A stretch of 64,000 bases of DNA, from positions 62,001 through 126,000 of the forward strand of contig NZ_BCBA01000001.1 in NCBI RefSeq assembly GCF_001320245.1. The letters are read 5' to 3'. This DNA comes from Pseudomonas sp. NBRC 111124. GTDB lineage: Bacteria > Pseudomonadota > Gammaproteobacteria > Pseudomonadales > Pseudomonadaceae. Below, piece after piece: positions 27,237 to 35,561 of the stretch. How positions within the stretch are numbered: the first letter of the stretch is position 1; each line of letters begins with the position of its first letter. A model generated the notes under the pieces. That model saw nothing but the letters and a program-made list of their open reading frames with translations, searched no databases and was not told where the DNA came from. Position numbers and translations under genes: made by a program.

Positions 27237-27836
27237 ATGAGCCTTGATGCACAGTATTTCGCCAACCTTTATGCCAACAATGACGACCCATGGGCCTTTC
27301 GTACCCGCTGGTACGAAAAGCGCAAGCGAGAACTGGTCATGGCCAGCCTGCCACGCCAGTGCTACCAGCGGGTGTTCGAGCCTGCCTGCGCCAATGGTGA
27401 ACTGAGCCTCCTGCTGGCGGATCGCTGCGCCGAGCTCCTATGCCAGGATCTCGACCCGACCGCCGTGGGCCTTGCTCGTGAGCGCCTGGCCGATGTGCCG
27501 AATGCTTCGATCGAGTTGGCCAAGTTGCCAGGTGATTGGCCGGGTGGGCGCTTCGACCTGATCGTGCTCAGTGAAGTGGGCTACTACCTCGACCCCACCG
27601 ATTGGCTGCAGGTCATCGAACAGTCGGCCGCCAGCCTCACCTATGACGGCGGTCTGCTGGCCTGCCACTGGAAGCATCCGATTGCCGGCTGCCCACAGGA
27701 TGGCCGTGAAGTGCACCAGTTGCTCGCCAAGCATCTGCCGCTGTTCGCGGTGTACCGGCACGAGGAAGCGGATTTTCTGCTCGAATACTGGTCCTGCCAG
27801 CCCAGCGTGGTCGACCTGGATGACACCTGCCTATGA
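27237..27836 (+). CDS. SAM-dependent methyltransferase, NodS type
   Basis: A 199-residue class I methyltransferase starting MSLDAQYFANLYANNDDPW, which matches the NodS-like subgroup (DPWAFRTRWYEKRKR). The SAM-binding motif I is atypical, FEPACANGELS, followed by the acidic LCQDLDPTAV and LIVLSEVGYYL. NodS N-methylates the deacetylated amino sugar of Nod factors, so here the enzyme could methylate the amine exposed by the PIG-L deacetylase (inference). The start is preceded by a GGAG Shine-Dalgarno; the end overlaps the GT2 gene. Confidence 0.87.
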   Translation: MSLDAQYFANLYANNDDPWAFRTRWYEKRKRELVMASLPRQCYQRVFEPACANGELSLLLADRCAELLCQDLDPTAVGLARERLADVPNASIELAKLPGDWPGGRFDLIVLSEVGYYLDPTDWLQVIEQSAASLTYDGGLLACHWKHPIAGCPQDGREVHQLLAKHLPLFAVYRHEEADFLLEYWSCQPSVVDLDDTCL

Positions 27837-28480
27837 TCGGCGTGGTAATTCCCGCACACAACGAGGCCCGGCGCCTGGGGCGTTGCCTGAAAGCGATGGC
27901 AAGGGCCGTGGCGCTGGCCGAAGAGGCAGGGCACCGGGTCAAGGTGCTGGTTGTACTCGACCGCTGTGTCGACGGCAGCGCCCGGGTGACGGCGCGTTAT
28001 GCTGTTGATGCATTGGTGGTAGACGCCGGTAGTGTCGGCATGGCGCGCCGCCTGGGAGCCGAATGGATGCTCGAGCGCGGCGCCAGCTGGCTGGCCTGCA
28101 CCGACGCCGACAGCCAGGTGCCGGCGAACTGGCTGCTCTCGCAACTGGCGTGCACTGCGGAGGTGGTGTGCGGCACGGTGCATATCTCCCGCTGGCAGCC
28201 CTGGCAGCGGGCGGCGCTGCGCAAGCTGTACCTGAGCCGCTACGAAGCGCGCGAGGGTCATCGGCATATCCACGGGGCCAACCTGGGCGTGTGTGCCCGC
28301 GCCTATGAGCGGGTTGGCGGGTTCCAGCCGCTGGCAGCCCATGAAGATGTGCAGCTGGTGCGCGACCTTGAGGCCGATGGTGCACAGATCGTCTGGACTG
28401 CGAGGCACAGTGTGGCGACCAGCAGCAGGACGGACAGCCGGGCCCGGGAAGGGTTTGGCGACTACTTGGCGAGCCTGTAG
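27833..28480 (+). CDS. family 2 glycosyltransferase
   Basis: A 215-residue GT-A fold protein beginning MIGVVIPAHNEARRLG, with VLDRCVDGS and the DTDADSQV-like metal motif CTDADSQVP near residue 88. The acceptor-side HIHGANLGVCARAYERVGGF and the C-terminal HEDVQLVRDLEADG are typical of GT2. No membrane helices, so probably a cytoplasmic transferase. Last gene of the cluster that starts with ligD; its stop is followed by a 12-base tandem repeat and then the convergent ku gene. Confidence 0.88.
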   Translation: MIGVVIPAHNEARRLGRCLKAMARAVALAEEAGHRVKVLVVLDRCVDGSARVTARYAVDALVVDAGSVGMARRLGAEWMLERGASWLACTDADSQVPANWLLSQLACTAEVVCGTVHISRWQPWQRAALRKLYLSRYEAREGHRHIHGANLGVCARAYERVGGFQPLAAHEDVQLVRDLEADGAQIVWTARHSVATSSRTDSRAREGFGDYLASL

Positions 28481-28491
28481 CTGCCTGCTCT

Positions 28492-28539
28492 GGCCCTTTC
28501 ACAGGCCCTTTCACAGGCCCTTACACAGGCCCTTACACA
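28492..28539. repeat. four tandem 12-base repeats
   Basis: Four consecutive units: two copies of GGCCCTTTCACA followed by two of GGCCCTTACACA, differing at one base. They lie between the convergent GT2 and ku genes. Such short tandem repeats often change copy number by slippage; there is no T tract so a terminator role is unclear. Confidence 0.9.
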
Positions 28540-28568
28540 GACAGACCTGCGAAGGGCCGGAGCAGGAT

Positions 28569-29417
28569 TCAAGATGCCTTGCGAGTACGCTTGGCCGGTT
28601 TCTTCTCGGGTGCGGCTTTCTTCGTTGCCTTGCCACCCAGGCTGCGCTTGAGCAGCTCGGTAAGGTCGATGATGTCTGCGCCCTTCTCGCTCGCACCGCC
28701 CTCGCCCTTCTCCACCACTGCAATCTTGCCCTTGCTGGCCTTCTCCTCTACCAGGTCCATGATGGTCTGGCGGAAGGCATCGTGATAGTCATCAGGCGTC
28801 CAAGGGCCGCTCATGTCTTCCACCAGCCGCTTGGCCATGTCCAGCTCACGCTTGTCGAGCTTGGTGTCGGTCACGCTCTTGTCCAGCTCCAATGTTTCCA
28901 ACCCGCGAACCTCTTCAGGCCAGCGCAGGGTAATCATCACCAGCGCGTCATCAAGCGGTCGAAGCAGTGCCAGGTGTTGGCGTGTGTGGAGCACGACGGT
29001 GGCCAGCGCGACCTTGCCGGTGCTCTCCAACGTCTCTCGCAGTAGCGCGTAGACCTTGCCGCCGCGTTTGTCCGGGCTGAGGTAGTACGGGGTGTCGAAG
29101 TGTTGAAGGGGGATATCGCTTGCTTCAACGAACGAGAAGATATCGATGGTCTGCGTGGCTTCAGGGCGCGCTTTGCGAATCTCGTCCTCGCTGATCACGA
29201 CGTAACGACCCTTTTCATACTCCACACCCTTGACGATGTTTTCCTTGTCGATGTCCTTGCCGGTCACCTTGTTCACCCGTTTATAGCCCACCGGTTCCAT
29301 ACTGCGTTTGTCGAGCCAGTCGAAATCGACACGCTCCGTACGCACTGCGGTGTTGAGGGAAACAGGGATGTGCACCAAGCCGAAGCTGATTGCACCTTTC
29401 CAGATAGCCCTGGCCAT
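28569..29417 (-). CDS. ku: Ku, DNA end-binding protein of NHEJ
   Basis: A 282-residue bacterial Ku. The N-terminus MARAIWKGAISFGLVHIPV, the central HFDTPYYLSPDK and the beta-barrel core are typical. The tail is lysine-rich (KKAAPEKKPAKRTRK), matching the extended basic C-terminus of Ku proteins that contacts DNA and LigD. It forms homodimers that ring broken ends and recruit LigD, encoded 3 kb away on the opposite strand. ATG 29417 is preceded by GGAGTC. Length is normal (260-300). Confidence 0.96.
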   Translation of the reverse strand: MARAIWKGAISFGLVHIPVSLNTAVRTERVDFDWLDKRSMEPVGYKRVNKVTGKDIDKENIVKGVEYEKGRYVVISEDEIRKARPEATQTIDIFSFVEASDIPLQHFDTPYYLSPDKRGGKVYALLRETLESTGKVALATVVLHTRQHLALLRPLDDALVMITLRWPEEVRGLETLELDKSVTDTKLDKRELDMAKRLVEDMSGPWTPDDYHDAFRQTIMDLVEEKASKGKIAVVEKGEGGASEKGADIIDLTELLKRSLGGKATKKAAPEKKPAKRTRKAS

Positions 29418-29426
29418 GAGTGACTC

Positions 29427-29555
29427 CTATCGTTGGCCACGCTGGCTGTAGCGCAGCGTGCCGCAGCGCTCGCAGCAATGGCATTGCAATTCATTGATTT
29501 CGACGTTTGGCATGGGGCGCCAGTGGCAACCACGCAGCAAGCAGATAAAGCTCAT
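29427..29555 (-). CDS. 42-residue cysteine-rich small protein
   Basis: A short frame starting ATG 29555 behind GGGAGG and ending TAG, 9 bases before the ku start. It encodes a peptide with HW near residue 11, CHCCERCGTLRYS near 25-37 and an early Cys pair, so a zinc-ribbon-like site is possible. The pattern recalls the PSPA7_2676 family of Cys-rich small Pseudomonas proteins (recollection). It probably shares the ku transcript. Confidence 0.65.
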   Translation of the reverse strand: MSFICLLRGCHWRPMPNVEINELQCHCCERCGTLRYSQRGQR

Positions 29556-29687
29556 TTGTCACCTCCCTGCCCGAAATGCTGGGCCCTTATCTGAACTGAC
29601 TGTGCAGTGCGCTGAAGGTTTACTTCAGCTGCGCCAAGGGAAAGGGTTGCTTACGGTGACGACAAAGATCTCACCTGTACTATGGGC

Positions 29688-30266
29688 TTAAAAAAGTACG
29701 CGCTTGAAGGCTTCGGCCGCCAGATGAACCTGCACTGCCCAATCACCGGCAGCATCGTTGCCTGCGTCATCGGAGATGTACTTCAGGCACAGCAGCGGGA
29801 TGCCCTCATCAAGGGCGATCCGGGCCAGTACGTAGGCCTCCATGTCGACCACGTCGTACGGGGCTTCGACATGCCCAGTCTCAAAACTGTCGCCGCTGCC
29901 GCATATGCCCAACGGCACGCCGGACTGTACCAGCCCGTGCTCAAGCACGACCGGTATGTGCGAAAGGGGTGTCTCGTAGCGGGCAAAACCCAGTGGTGTC
30001 ACGTCCATGTCGCGCTGCACAAAGCGGTTGCAGCACACCACCTCGCCCTTGCCGTAGCGTTGGCTGCCTGCCGACCCGAGGTTAACGATCAAGCGCGGGC
30101 GCTGGCGCTGCAGCGCCCTGGTCAGCGCAATAGCAGCGTTTACCTTGCCAATGCCCGTGAACACCAGATTGCAGCCAATGAAGGCGCTCCCCGCCTCGGC
30201 TTCCAGGGCGAAAACAAAGAGTATGTCGGTCAGAGGGATGTCATGCAGCGTGATGGGCGTGATCAT
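29688..30266 (-). CDS. nucleosidase-like protein (MTA/SAH nucleosidase superfamily)
   Basis: A 192-residue protein with the phosphorylase/nucleosidase fold signature: FALEAEAG near the start, VFTGIGKVNAAIAL, VNLGSAGSQ, and VVDMEAYVLARIA with the catalytic Glu region, then LKYISDDAG with the acidic base Asp. It is shorter than MtnN (about 230) but the core is present. In the operon it may recycle MTA or SAH released by the methyltransferase two genes upstream, or hydrolyse a nucleoside intermediate. ATG 30266 starts the fold; the open frame runs 34 codons further into the preceding gene. The gap from that gene is 74 bases. Confidence 0.75.
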   Translation of the reverse strand: MITPITLHDIPLTDILFVFALEAEAGSAFIGCNLVFTGIGKVNAAIALTRALQRQRPRLIVNLGSAGSQRYGKGEVVCCNRFVQRDMDVTPLGFARYETPLSHIPVVLEHGLVQSGVPLGICGSGDSFETGHVEAPYDVVDMEAYVLARIALDEGIPLLCLKYISDDAGNDAAGDWAVQVHLAAEAFKRVLF

Positions 30267-30340
30267 GGCGCGGGTCCGGGCTGGCTGGCGAAATGCGCAG
30301 CCATTTTCAGCGAAACCCGAAGGAATGCAAGTCGATGATT

Positions 30341-31477
30341 TCAGGCGGCGCTGCTGGCAGCTGTGCATGACCCTTGGCGCAATACCTGGTCGATCACCTG
30401 GCGCTGCGCCTGCGCAGGGCTCAAGCCATTGTCACGGGCTTCGCGCAGGCAGGCCAGCTGCTTGTCGGCACTGTTACCCTCCCGCAGGATCTGCCGCGCG
30501 TGGCTGAAGGCGCGCTCGGCGTCCATGCTGTCCACTGGATACTGAGCTTCGAGCTGAGCCAACCAGCCCTCAGCCGTGACCGGCAGTTGCCCATCAATGC
30601 CGATGAATTCGGCATGTCGGCCATGGCGCTGGGCGCGCCAGTAGTTTTCCTGAGTGACCCAGCGAAGCTCTCGATTGGTCGGGGCCCAAGGCTGACGATG
30701 CGCCAGTGCATGCTCCACCAGGTGCCGTAACAATGCGGCGATGCACAACCCGTCCTCAAGGTTGGGGCAGGCATCGCAGATGCGCAACTCCACGGTCGGA
30801 TAGCGGCGCGAGGGCCTGATCGCCCACCAGAAATCGCCATCCTCTGCCATCGAACCTGTGCGCTGCAACAACGCCCGATAACGCTCGTAGGCTGCCCAGT
30901 CGGCCAACGGTTCGGGTAGCCCCATGTGCGGCCACTCGCCACAGATTACCCGCCGGTAACTCATGTAGCCGGTTTCCTGGCCCTCCCACAGCGGCGACGA
31001 GGCACTCAATGCCAGAAAAAGCGGTAACCAGTCCACGACTCGGTTGATCAGCTGCATCCGGTCGCACCCCCCAGGCACGCCCACATGTACATGCAGGCCA
31101 TTGAGCAGCGACCGGCGCGCAACGTGCCGGTAATCGTCAAATACCTGCCGGTAATGCGCCGAAGGCCTGGCTTTCTGCTTCAACCACGGCGCATTAGGGT
31201 GACTGGCAGCGCCGTACAGGCCAACGCCCTCTGCTGCCAGGGCTTGCTGCAGGCGTTGACGGCTCAGGGTAAAAAACTCGCGGGCTTCCCAGGTTGAGGT
31301 GAACACCGGTGACACCACTTCTACCTGGCTGCGAAACATCTCTTCGGCGAAGTGTTTGCCCAACACTTCGCGGCAGCGCCGCATGACGGTCAATGACGGC
31401 GTCACCTGCACCCGGCCACTGGCGAGGTCCACCAGCAAGTACTCTTCTTCGATGCCGAACGTACAGGGCAGCGTCAT
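30341..31477 (-). CDS. carboxylate-amine ligase, YbdK/GCS2 family
   Basis: A 378-residue enzyme of the glutamate-cysteine ligase type 2 family. It begins FGIEEEYLLVDLASG, has HVHVGVPGG (about residues 126-134) and the TVELRICDACP segment, all typical of YbdK-like ATP-dependent ligases that join a carboxylate to an amine. It is not the housekeeping GshA. The start is four bases after the methyltransferase stop. Substrates are unknown; next to a diiron oxidase-like gene and a methyltransferase it may build an amide or gamma-glutamyl intermediate. Confidence 0.86.
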   Translation of the reverse strand: MTLPCTFGIEEEYLLVDLASGRVQVTPSLTVMRRCREVLGKHFAEEMFRSQVEVVSPVFTSTWEAREFFTLSRQRLQQALAAEGVGLYGAASHPNAPWLKQKARPSAHYRQVFDDYRHVARRSLLNGLHVHVGVPGGCDRMQLINRVVDWLPLFLALSASSPLWEGQETGYMSYRRVICGEWPHMGLPEPLADWAAYERYRALLQRTGSMAEDGDFWWAIRPSRRYPTVELRICDACPNLEDGLCIAALLRHLVEHALAHRQPWAPTNRELRWVTQENYWRAQRHGRHAEFIGIDGQLPVTAEGWLAQLEAQYPVDSMDAERAFSHARQILREGNSADKQLACLREARDNGLSPAQAQRQVIDQVLRQGSCTAASSAA

Positions 31478-31481
31478 GGTT

Positions 31482-32435
31482 TTATCTATTGCGAGTGACG
31501 GTCAGCGCGACTGCGGCAATGCGCTCGACCCGCTCATACCCTGCTTCGTCCAATTGTTCACCGAACACGTCGGGATCGATCTCTCGATAGCTCCACGACC
31601 AGTGCGGGCCGGCAAGCCGTAACCGAATGGCCTCGAGCAGCGCATCACGGCCGTCGATGATGGCCACGCCGGTATACAACAGCAACGTGCCATGGGCGCT
31701 TAGGCGTTCGCGCGCCTGATCAACGATGCGCAGCGACAGTTCGGCACCCAGCGAGCCGCCGCCGTGGCGATAGGTTCTTTGCCCGGCATCGAGCATGTAC
31801 GGCGGGTTCGCTACGATCAGGTCGAAAGTACCCGTTATCCCGTCGAGCAGGTCGCTGGACTGCGCAGAAAGATTGCTCACGCCAGCCAAGGCGGCGTTGA
31901 TAGCGGTATAGCGTAGCGCCAAGGGGTTGATGTCGACGGCACTGACCTGCGCATGCCGCACGGCCCGGGCGATCACCAAAGCGCCCACACCACTGCCGCA
32001 GCCGATGTCGACCGCATGCTGGACACGCGTATGGCTGCGCTGCAAGTGGTCATGAATGACCTGCGCAAAGCGGTAACTGTCGGGGCCAAAGAACACCGCA
32101 TCGCTGGCTTCGGTCGGATAAGCGGAATGCACCAGAAGCAGCTCATCCAGGCTGGAAAAGCGTACCTTGCTGCGTAGCAAGCCTTCTGTTTCGCTCAGTA
32201 GCTGTGCCTGTCGCAGCTGCTGCAATTCGTCAGCTGATAACAAAGAAGGCGCAAAGGGCCGGCTCCAGCCAAATACGTCGCGCAGTGTCGTAGCCCGCTC
32301 AGCACAGCTGCGTGCATTGTTGCGGCTGTGGGTGGCAGGTGTCACGCAGGTAAAGTGGTAGCCGTCGGCGCGCAACCGTTTACCAAGTTGCAGCAGCGCT
32401 TCATCAGCGCCCATGTGTTGTGGGGCTGGCATCAT
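31482..32435 (-). CDS. class I SAM-dependent methyltransferase with NPPY motif
   Basis: A 317-residue protein with an N-terminal helical domain (residues about 1-130) and a C-terminal methyltransferase domain: AVDIGCGSGVGALVIA (motif I), SAVDINPLALRY and LIVANPPYML. The NPPY motif is characteristic of amino-methyltransferases (PrmC/HemK, N6-adenine type), so an amide or amine nitrogen may be the acceptor. The ATG at 32435 overlaps the stop of the diiron oxidase gene (TGATG) and follows AGGAGG; TTG 32438 and ATG 32432 are alternatives. Confidence 0.86.
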   Translation of the reverse strand: MMPAPQHMGADEALLQLGKRLRADGYHFTCVTPATHSRNNARSCAERATTLRDVFGWSRPFAPSLLSADELQQLRQAQLLSETEGLLRSKVRFSSLDELLLVHSAYPTEASDAVFFGPDSYRFAQVIHDHLQRSHTRVQHAVDIGCGSGVGALVIARAVRHAQVSAVDINPLALRYTAINAALAGVSNLSAQSSDLLDGITGTFDLIVANPPYMLDAGQRTYRHGGGSLGAELSLRIVDQARERLSAHGTLLLYTGVAIIDGRDALLEAIRLRLAGPHWSWSYREIDPDVFGEQLDEAGYERVERIAAVALTVTRNR

Positions 32436-33763
32436 CAATCGAACGCCTCCTGAGTGAGGCCAGTGGCGCGCAAATAGGCACGGGTGGCCAGCAGCCCGTC
32501 CGGGGACGCATGGCGATTGCCAAGCATGCGCTCGATCAGTGAAGCGATGTTCTGATCGACGGGTAACGGGGCCAGTGGTGTGTCCATGCCTGACTGCGGT
32601 TCCCAGCTGCCGGGTTGCACGCGGCGCAGCGGAGCTTGCCAGTCTGCGGCTATCCAGTCATGCCAGAGCTGCTTTTCGTACGCTGTAAATACGCCGAACA
32701 TCGGCGCGGTGGGCCCTTCGATCACCTTCCACCAGCGACTTTGGGTGGGGTCCTCGCCGCGCTTGATCCAGCCCTGCTCGCACATCGCATCGATAAAGGC
32801 TGGCATCGCGCCCGGCTCGGCGAGCCATTGGTTGATCGTGCGCTTTTGCAGGCGGCAACGATCGGCATGCATGAAGCGACCGAACAGGCTTTTTTGTTCC
32901 AAAGCGGCAATCAGCTGCGCATGCAGATCGAAGCTGGCGATGAGGCTTGGCGTGTCGATACCCAAATTATTGAGGCGATAGCCTCGGCGCACGCGCGCAT
33001 AGAATTGTGCTTCATCACCTGCAGGGCACAGTTGATGCACAGCTTGAATCGACTTTTGCGCATGGCCGCTGGCAGCATTGTCGATGGTCACATGCAACTG
33101 GAAATAATGGCCATCGATGCCAAGCTCCGCCAGCTCATAGGTAGTGATCAGCAGGTGCAGTGGCGGTTGTTCATAACCCAGGTTGTAGCCGATTACCTCG
33201 GGCAGATAACGCTCACTGTGCTGCCCCAAGGCAAGTTGCAACGCACCTTGTAGATAGCGCTCGTCATCCAGCAGAGACGAGTGTGCCCCCAGGCGGCTCA
33301 GCAAACGCTGGTAGATCAGCACGTGATTGCATCGGGGGTCGCCGTTACCCAGCTCTTCCAGATAGGTCTGAATCAACCCGTGATAGCGTGGGTCCGCCCA
33401 ATGCTGCAAGGTGCCCTGCAGCCAGGCGCCATCCACACCTTTTGTTGGCGCAACCTGCTGCAGGAACCACATCGCTTGGGAGCGGTTGTTGAAATAGTAA
33501 CGCGGTGCACCTTGCTGGCGGGCTCGAAGATACGCCGCGTAGTCACTCGCCACCTGGTCAGTGTGCTGTGCACTCCAGGCATTCAACTGAGCGGGTGTGT
33601 CCGGCAAGTCGTCCGGCAATTGGTCGGCGCGTGCGAGCTGCATTTCCAGCCATTGAGCAGCTGAGGGATCATGCCCCTCAATCATGGCCTGATAACGGTT
33701 TAGCAGGCAGTCCGCCGTCGCAGAACCGGCAGCTGCGGCAAGGGTGCGGGTCATGACCGTCAT
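32435..33763 (-). CDS. haem-oxygenase-like diiron oxidase (HDO) family protein
   Basis: A 442-residue protein of the iron-containing redox enzyme family. Family landmarks are YYFNNRSQAMWFLQQ, an EELGNGDPRCNH segment supplying a Glu and a His, and a HYFQLHVTIDNAASGH segment supplying His-Asp-His, together a plausible diiron site on the all-alpha haem-oxygenase fold. HDO enzymes perform N-oxygenation, decarboxylation or C-C cleavage in natural-product pathways (SznF, UndA, BesC, fluopsin enzymes). ATG 33763 follows AAGGAG by six bases. It heads a compact four-gene operon. Confidence 0.83.
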   Translation of the reverse strand: MTVMTRTLAAAAGSATADCLLNRYQAMIEGHDPSAAQWLEMQLARADQLPDDLPDTPAQLNAWSAQHTDQVASDYAAYLRARQQGAPRYYFNNRSQAMWFLQQVAPTKGVDGAWLQGTLQHWADPRYHGLIQTYLEELGNGDPRCNHVLIYQRLLSRLGAHSSLLDDERYLQGALQLALGQHSERYLPEVIGYNLGYEQPPLHLLITTYELAELGIDGHYFQLHVTIDNAASGHAQKSIQAVHQLCPAGDEAQFYARVRRGYRLNNLGIDTPSLIASFDLHAQLIAALEQKSLFGRFMHADRCRLQKRTINQWLAEPGAMPAFIDAMCEQGWIKRGEDPTQSRWWKVIEGPTAPMFGVFTAYEKQLWHDWIAADWQAPLRRVQPGSWEPQSGMDTPLAPLPVDQNIASLIERMLGNRHASPDGLLATRAYLRATGLTQEAFD

Positions 33764-33781
33764 GCCATGCTCCTTATGCAA

Positions 33782-33979
33782 TCATTGGCTTTTATTTTCT
33801 TGCGGCATCGGCTCAGGATCCGGGGCAGGTTGCGGCGCTGGTTTTTCATCATGCTGCTGCATCTGCACCGAGGCCTTGTTTGACGCGTTGTCCTTGCCAG
33901 GGTGGTTATTGTCACGATCAAAGCACCCGCCAAGCAGTGTAAGGCTGCCAAGCAAGGCGATCAGCGGCTTCAGGCGCAT
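33782..33979 (-). CDS. small lipoprotein
   Basis: A 65-residue protein with a signal peptide and lipobox LLGGC (Cys near residue 20), followed by a Pro/Glu/Gln-rich linker and no fold. ATG 33979 has GGAGGTCCC directly upstream. Asp at +2 (CFDRD ... Cys-Phe here) does not clearly mark inner-membrane retention. It ends 18 bases before the diiron oxidase gene and could share its promoter. Function unknown. Confidence 0.7.
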   Translation of the reverse strand: MRLKPLIALLGSLTLLGGCFDRDNNHPGKDNASNKASVQMQQHDEKPAPQPAPDPEPMPQENKSQ

Positions 33980-34038
33980 GGGACCTCCCAGTTCATCCAA
34001 CCGCGGTGCCAGGTCGCCCCAGCACCGCGTACACTCAC

Positions 34039-34224
34039 TTACGAACGGCCGCCCTTGCGGCTCGAATCGCTGCTGCTGCGCCCGCTGCCCGAGCTTTGGC
34101 CGCCGCCGGAGCTTTGCCCACCTTTGCGCCCGGCTTCGGATGCTTTTTCCCGGTCATTGGCGAAGTTGCCTGGGTTCTTGTTGCCACCCTGGCTGCCGCT
34201 GCGGCTGTTTTCTTTGCTGGCCAT
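34039..34224 (-). CDS. KGG-repeat stress-induced protein, second copy
   Basis: A 61-residue Gly/Ser-rich protein with one full KGG motif (NPGNFANDREKASEAGRKGG, about residues 17-36) and a Ser/Gly tail ending RKGGRS. It is paralogous to the protein at 12696-12908, which carries two motif copies. Probably a stationary-phase disordered protein. The ATG at 34224 follows GAGG. It lies between the small lipoprotein gene and DyP, on the same strand. Confidence 0.82.
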   Translation of the reverse strand: MASKENSRSGSQGGNKNPGNFANDREKASEAGRKGGQSSGGGQSSGSGRSSSDSSRKGGRS

Positions 34225-34486
34225 GGTCTCTAACCTCTTGTGGCTTTCGAAGTGTGCACGGCGCTGCGCCGTACATAAGGTCGGAGTTCGGCAATATCGG
34301 AGGATTCGCTTTATTACGAAGGGTTCGGACCGGCGGCATTAAATAAGCAGCGGCGAGATATTTGGTGCGCCAGTGGATGGCGGCCAGCGGCTGTAAAGCC
34401 GCACCAGCGCGTAGGACATCGCGACTTTCAAGGCTAGCCGCCCTACCCAGCGCTGGCGGGTGATTCTTTACCTGGATGTGAAGTCT

Positions 34487-35368
34487 TCAGGCCTGCAGCA
34501 GCGCGCTCAGGTCCAGACCCGATGCGGCCATCGGCGGGCACCAGTAATAACCGCCGGTCAGCGGCCGGCTGAAGCGGTACAGACCATCGATGATGCCGTC
34601 TTCCAGGCCGCTCATGCGCCGCAGTTGCACCTCGAACGCATCGAGGCTGTGACCCAGGGCGATGAACGCCAGGCCTGCACCACGGCTATCCGTCCATGCA
34701 ACCGAACGGCGGACCATGAAGGCTTCCGGCTCGAAGCTCTCCTGGGCGGTACGCTTGACGTGGGCCGACGCTGGCGCGTCGTCGAGCTCTTCGTTGTCGC
34801 TCAGGCGACGGCCGATGATGTTGTCCTGGTCGGCCTGGGGCAGCGACTTGAAATACTCCAGGTCGTGCTTCCACAGCTGGAAGGCGGCAAAGCTGGAACC
34901 GGCCAGGCCCGGCTGCCCACCAGCGACAATGGCTGCGTCCACAGCGTCCTGGTCCACCGGGTTCTCGGTGCCGTCTTCGTAGCCAGTGAGGTCATGGCCA
35001 CCCCGGTGCAGGAAGCCATCGACGCTATCAGCCAGGCGCATTGCCGGGGCCAGTACTTGCTCCAGTGCCTGGGCCTGGAGCAACAGGTCGCCACGTTCGT
35101 TGCCACGCAACCACAGCCACAGGGCGTGCTGGGTGCTAGGGTTTTCCACGGCGGCATCGAGCTGCGGGAACGCGCGCAGGCCAGGTATGTCGCGACCAAG
35201 CGCTCTTACCAACGGCGCACCGATACCGACGATGAGGTTCTGGCCATCCACCAGCGGCAGCAGGGCATCCAGTACAGCAGGCAGCGCCTCGGGCAACTGC
35301 ACGGCGAAGAACAGGTGACGGGCGTGGGCCGGCACGGGGGTGGCAAGCAGACCTTGCTGGAACGGCAT
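34487..35368 (-). CDS. DyP-type haem peroxidase
   Basis: A 293-residue dye-decolourising peroxidase. It has the GYEDGTENP motif (about residues 129-137) with the distal Asp, and the proximal haem His in SAHVKRT (about residue 198). FIALGHSLDAFEVQLRRM and a C-terminal RFSRPLTGGYYW follow. Length fits the compact DypB/YfeX group. No Tat signal is visible, so it is probably cytoplasmic or an encapsulin-type cargo, but no encapsulin gene is in the window. It uses H2O2 on dyes or haem-like substrates. Divergent from the BASS transporter. Confidence 0.92.
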   Translation of the reverse strand: MPFQQGLLATPVPAHARHLFFAVQLPEALPAVLDALLPLVDGQNLIVGIGAPLVRALGRDIPGLRAFPQLDAAVENPSTQHALWLWLRGNERGDLLLQAQALEQVLAPAMRLADSVDGFLHRGGHDLTGYEDGTENPVDQDAVDAAIVAGGQPGLAGSSFAAFQLWKHDLEYFKSLPQADQDNIIGRRLSDNEELDDAPASAHVKRTAQESFEPEAFMVRRSVAWTDSRGAGLAFIALGHSLDAFEVQLRRMSGLEDGIIDGLYRFSRPLTGGYYWCPPMAASGLDLSALLQA

Positions 35369-35561
35369 GAAAGGCTAATCCTCGGCAAAAAGCGGAATGC
35401 TACTGCGCCCAGGCGCCTATCGCAACGCGGCATGCAGGCGCGGTGCGCCAAGGCTTGGCGGTAATCCAGTAACAAACAGTTACCAAGTACTGGCGTATTG
35501 CAATTAGCCAGCCCGCAGGGCCTGCCTAGACTGCTTGCATCCTTTGCCCGAGTACCTGCCC

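Noticed and set aside
35469..35483. GTAAC-AAACA-GTTAC inverted repeat between DyP and the BASS gene as an operator
   Set aside because: Short, with no neighbouring regulator gene and no second copy found; too little to call.
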